Below, in pieces: positions 62,425-64,000 of a stretch of DNA of 64,000 nt; positions within the stretch are counted from its first letter, which is position 1; every line of letters starts with the position of its first letter. The stretch comes from Sulfurifustis variabilis (GTDB lineage: Bacteria; Pseudomonadota; Gammaproteobacteria; Acidiferrobacterales; Sulfurifustaceae): the NCBI RefSeq assembly GCF_002355415.1, contig NZ_AP014936.1, positions 1,488,001 to 1,552,000 on the forward strand, read 5' to 3'. Below the pieces are notes generated by a model that was given only the letters and a program-made list of their open reading frames with translations, ran no database searches and was not told where the DNA came from. The position numbers and the translations under genes were made by a program.

Positions 62425-62586
62425 TCAGCTGTCCCAGCTGCACCCGCCCCAGTTCGAGCTGCCCCAGACGCAGGTGCTCGTTGCATTCGAATTATTGCCG
62501 CCACCGCCGCCACCGCCGCAGCCGGCGAGGAGCGTGAAGAGGGGAAGGAACCAGAACCAACGTGGGATCGTCGAGCGGGATTTCAT
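62425..62586 (-). CDS. Very small lipoprotein (53 aa)
   Basis: ATG 62586 follows AAGGAGGCG on the minus strand. The protein is MKSRSTIPRWFWFLPLFTLL then AGC, a good lipoprotein signal (lipobox LLAGC). The mature part is only about 32 residues: a run of seven or eight glycines, then NNSNATSTC and a Trp/Cys/Ser end (VWGSSNWGGCSWDS). The two cysteines after the lipid Cys could form one disulfide. No known family is recognised. The same poly-Gly after the lipid Cys occurs in the SGNH lipoprotein at 60609. Likely anchored in the outer membrane. Being so short, it could be missed by automatic calling, but ribosome site and lipobox support it. Confidence 0.65.
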   Translation of the reverse strand: MKSRSTIPRWFWFLPLFTLLAGCGGGGGGGNNSNATSTCVWGSSNWGGCSWDS

Positions 62587-62910
62587 TGTTGTTACGCCTC
62601 CTTCTGTCGCGCCATGGTTATTATCGAACGCGTCCGCTTCCACGCGCGTCGCGACGGCCCGTCTTCCCTGACAGGAGGTGCGCTTCGTGGCAACCGTAAA
62701 GCGCCTGTTGTGACGTGCTCGTGCGGAAACCGTTTATCGTTCGAATTGAGCGACGACGCTAAGCCCGAACCGCGATGCGCGCAATTAGCGTTTCACCTGA
62801 GAGATAACCTCGATCCGGCCGGAGGATCGCGCAGTAGACATTGAGGCTGCGCGGTGTCCGAACCGCGCCACTGCGTTATGCTCCCCGCAACAGGGAAGGA
62901 GGGAGCGAGG

Positions 62911-63606
62911 ATGCGTAGACGGATGCGGGCCGCATTGCGGCGAGTGGCGACGCGCGTCATTCGGCCGCTGTACGAGTATGCGGAGCACCTCGCGGAGGCG
63001 GATCTGCCGGCCTTCGCCAACCACCCGCGCAATCTGCAGATCGAGCGGCCCCGGCGACTCTACGACACCGACCGCGTCTGGATCGGCGACGACGTGAGCA
63101 TCGGCCCCGGCTCGCTGATCGTGCCCCAGACGATCTATCCCACTCCCGTCATGCGGGATCCCGCGAGAGAGCACGAGGTCCAGACGTTCGATCCCCGGAT
63201 CGCGATCGGCCACCGCGTCACCGCGACGGGCGGCCTCACCATCGCCGCCATGCAGGAGGTCGTCATCGAGGACGACGTGATGCTCGCGTCGAACGTGATG
63301 ATCTGCGACGGGCTGCACGGCTACGCGCATGCCAACGAGCCCTACAAGTACCAGCCGATGTTTCGCATCGCGCCGGTCCGCATCGGTCGCGGGAGCTGGC
63401 TCGGCCAGAACGTGGTGGTGCTGCCGGGGGTCACGATCGGCGAGCTGGCGATCATCGGCGCGAACAGCGTGGTGTCGCACGACGTGCCCGCGCGCGCGAT
63501 CGCCGTCGGACAGCCGGCGCGGGTGATCAAGCGCTGGGATGCCGCCACGCAGCGATGGGTCCCGGCCCACGCCCGGCGGGCGGGTGCCGTGGGGAGCCGG
63601 GGGTAG
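62911..63606 (+). CDS. Left-handed beta-helix acyltransferase (hexapeptide repeat, 231 aa)
   Basis: ATG 62911 is preceded by AAGGAGGG; the frame runs upstream to 62854 without ribosome site. After a basic helix, hexapeptide repeats follow (RVWIGDDVSIGPGSLIVPQT, IAIGHRVTATGGLTIAAMQE, VVIEDDVMLASNVMICDGLH, VRIGRGSWLGQNVVVLPGVT, IGELAIIGANSVVSHDVPAR). The catalytic His is in ICDGLHGYAHANE. It resembles sugar O-acetyltransferases such as WbbJ/maltose acetyltransferase types, which acetylate cell-surface glycan units with acetyl-CoA. It is the first of a plus-strand pair with the next glycosyltransferase. Confidence 0.9.
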   Translation: MRRRMRAALRRVATRVIRPLYEYAEHLAEADLPAFANHPRNLQIERPRRLYDTDRVWIGDDVSIGPGSLIVPQTIYPTPVMRDPAREHEVQTFDPRIAIGHRVTATGGLTIAAMQEVVIEDDVMLASNVMICDGLHGYAHANEPYKYQPMFRIAPVRIGRGSWLGQNVVVLPGVTIGELAIIGANSVVSHDVPARAIAVGQPARVIKRWDAATQRWVPAHARRAGAVGSRG

Positions 63607-63613
63607 GGCGGTC

Positions 63614-64000
63614 GTGCGTCTGGCTTACCTGGTAAACGCATTTCCCATTCTGTCCGAGACGTTCGTGCGCGAACAGATCTTCGGGATGATGGAGCGCGGC
63701 CATCACGTCGAGATCTACGCGCTCGACGTCGGCGGTGACACGGCTCGCGTGGTCGACGAGCGCATCGGCCGCTGGCAGGAGGACGCGCGCGTGTACCACC
63801 TGCGGGCACCGGCAGGCTGGCTGGCCCGCGCCGGAGGCGCATGGCGGGCAGCGAGGGGAGCCGACGCGGCATGCGTGCGAGGGTCGCTCGACGTCGCGCG
63901 CTTCGGACGGGACGCGCTCGGCCTCGGGCTGCTGTATCGATCGGCGGCGCTGGCCCGCCGCGGGCGGCAACGCTACGACGTGATCCACGCGCAATTCGGC
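63614..64000 (+). CDS. Family 4-type glycosyltransferase, N-terminal part (3' end outside window)
   Basis: GTG 63614 starts MRLAYLVNAFPILSETFVRE, the typical opening of WcaL/AmsK-type GT4 transferases, followed by GMMERGHHVEIYALDVGGDT and, at the edge, YDVIHAQFG, which is the usual acceptor-domain motif (IHAHFG). The frame remains open to base 64000, so the donor domain is outside the window. It begins eight bases after the acyltransferase stop and is probably in the same operon. It should add a sugar to a lipid-linked polysaccharide precursor; specificity cannot be read. Confidence 0.85.
   Translation, partial: MRLAYLVNAFPILSETFVREQIFGMMERGHHVEIYALDVGGDTARVVDERIGRWQEDARVYHLRAPAGWLARAGGAWRAARGADAACVRGSLDVARFGRDALGLGLLYRSAALARRGRQRYDVIHAQFG

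Overview
The window looks like chromosome from a high-GC, Gram-negative proteobacterium, probably a gammaproteobacterium. The support is a periplasmic DsbC, an FdxA-type ferredoxin, several c-di-GMP proteins, PEP-CTERM/exosortase-type surface proteins with an XrtA-associated exopolysaccharide module, and an O-antigen-type ABC exporter. An environmental, possibly sulfur-oxidising lineage would fit, but that is inference. No tRNA, rRNA, CRISPR array, intact insertion sequence or phage was recognised.

Layout. (1) 1-6681 is visibly richer in A+T than the rest. It holds the end of a methyltransferase, a TPR O-GlcNAc-transferase-like protein and, on the opposite strand, two TPR sulfotransferases; together they look like a macromolecule-modification block. 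(2) 7295-11561 carries secreted proteins: three PEP-CTERM/VPLPA-type sorted proteins, one Cys-rich exported protein and one SCP2-like exported protein. The first has a good sigma-54 promoter, and clear terminators follow two of the genes. (3) 11954-30141 is a trehalose/alpha-glucan locus: glgB, glgE, a treS-maltokinase fusion, a small MscS-like membrane protein, glgX, treZ and a malQ-treY fusion. It links trehalose to maltose-1-phosphate to branched glucan, and back to trehalose. It is followed by a secreted dienelactone-hydrolase-like protein whose catalytic residues look lost. Intergenic palindromes and a frameshifted DUF559 remnant lie between its genes.

(4) 31117-36891 holds a GGDEF/EAL sensor protein, dsbC overlapping a GAF-GGDEF cyclase gene, a candidate Csr/Rsm-type small RNA with seven GGA motifs and its own promoter and terminator, and fdxA. 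(5) 37155-45229 starts exopolysaccharide synthesis: a GT2 transferase and a WcaJ-type initiating transferase on the minus strand, diverging from the XrtA-type module (export lipoprotein-like protein, outer-membrane barrel, chain-length protein, tyrosine-kinase-like ATPase, ExeA-like ATPase). (6) 45315-54645 is a tightly packed operon for an activated sugar, probably CDP-linked: RfbF, FAD oxidoreductase, SDR, C-methyltransferase-like protein, RmlC-like epimerase, DUF4910 protein, second SDR. It runs straight into a Wzm/Wzt exporter. (7) 54696-64000 holds methyltransferase, PIG-L deacetylase, several glycosyltransferases, SGNH and small lipoproteins, a hexapeptide acyltransferase and a glycosyltransferase cut by the window edge.

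The strongest candidates for something undescribed are the GGA-rich small RNA at 36345-36463, the malQ-treY fusion in the trehalose/glucan operon, and the RfbF-SDR-methyltransferase-RmlC-DUF4910 operon, which lacks a canonical CDP-glucose 4,6-dehydratase. Everything here was read by eye; no database search was run.
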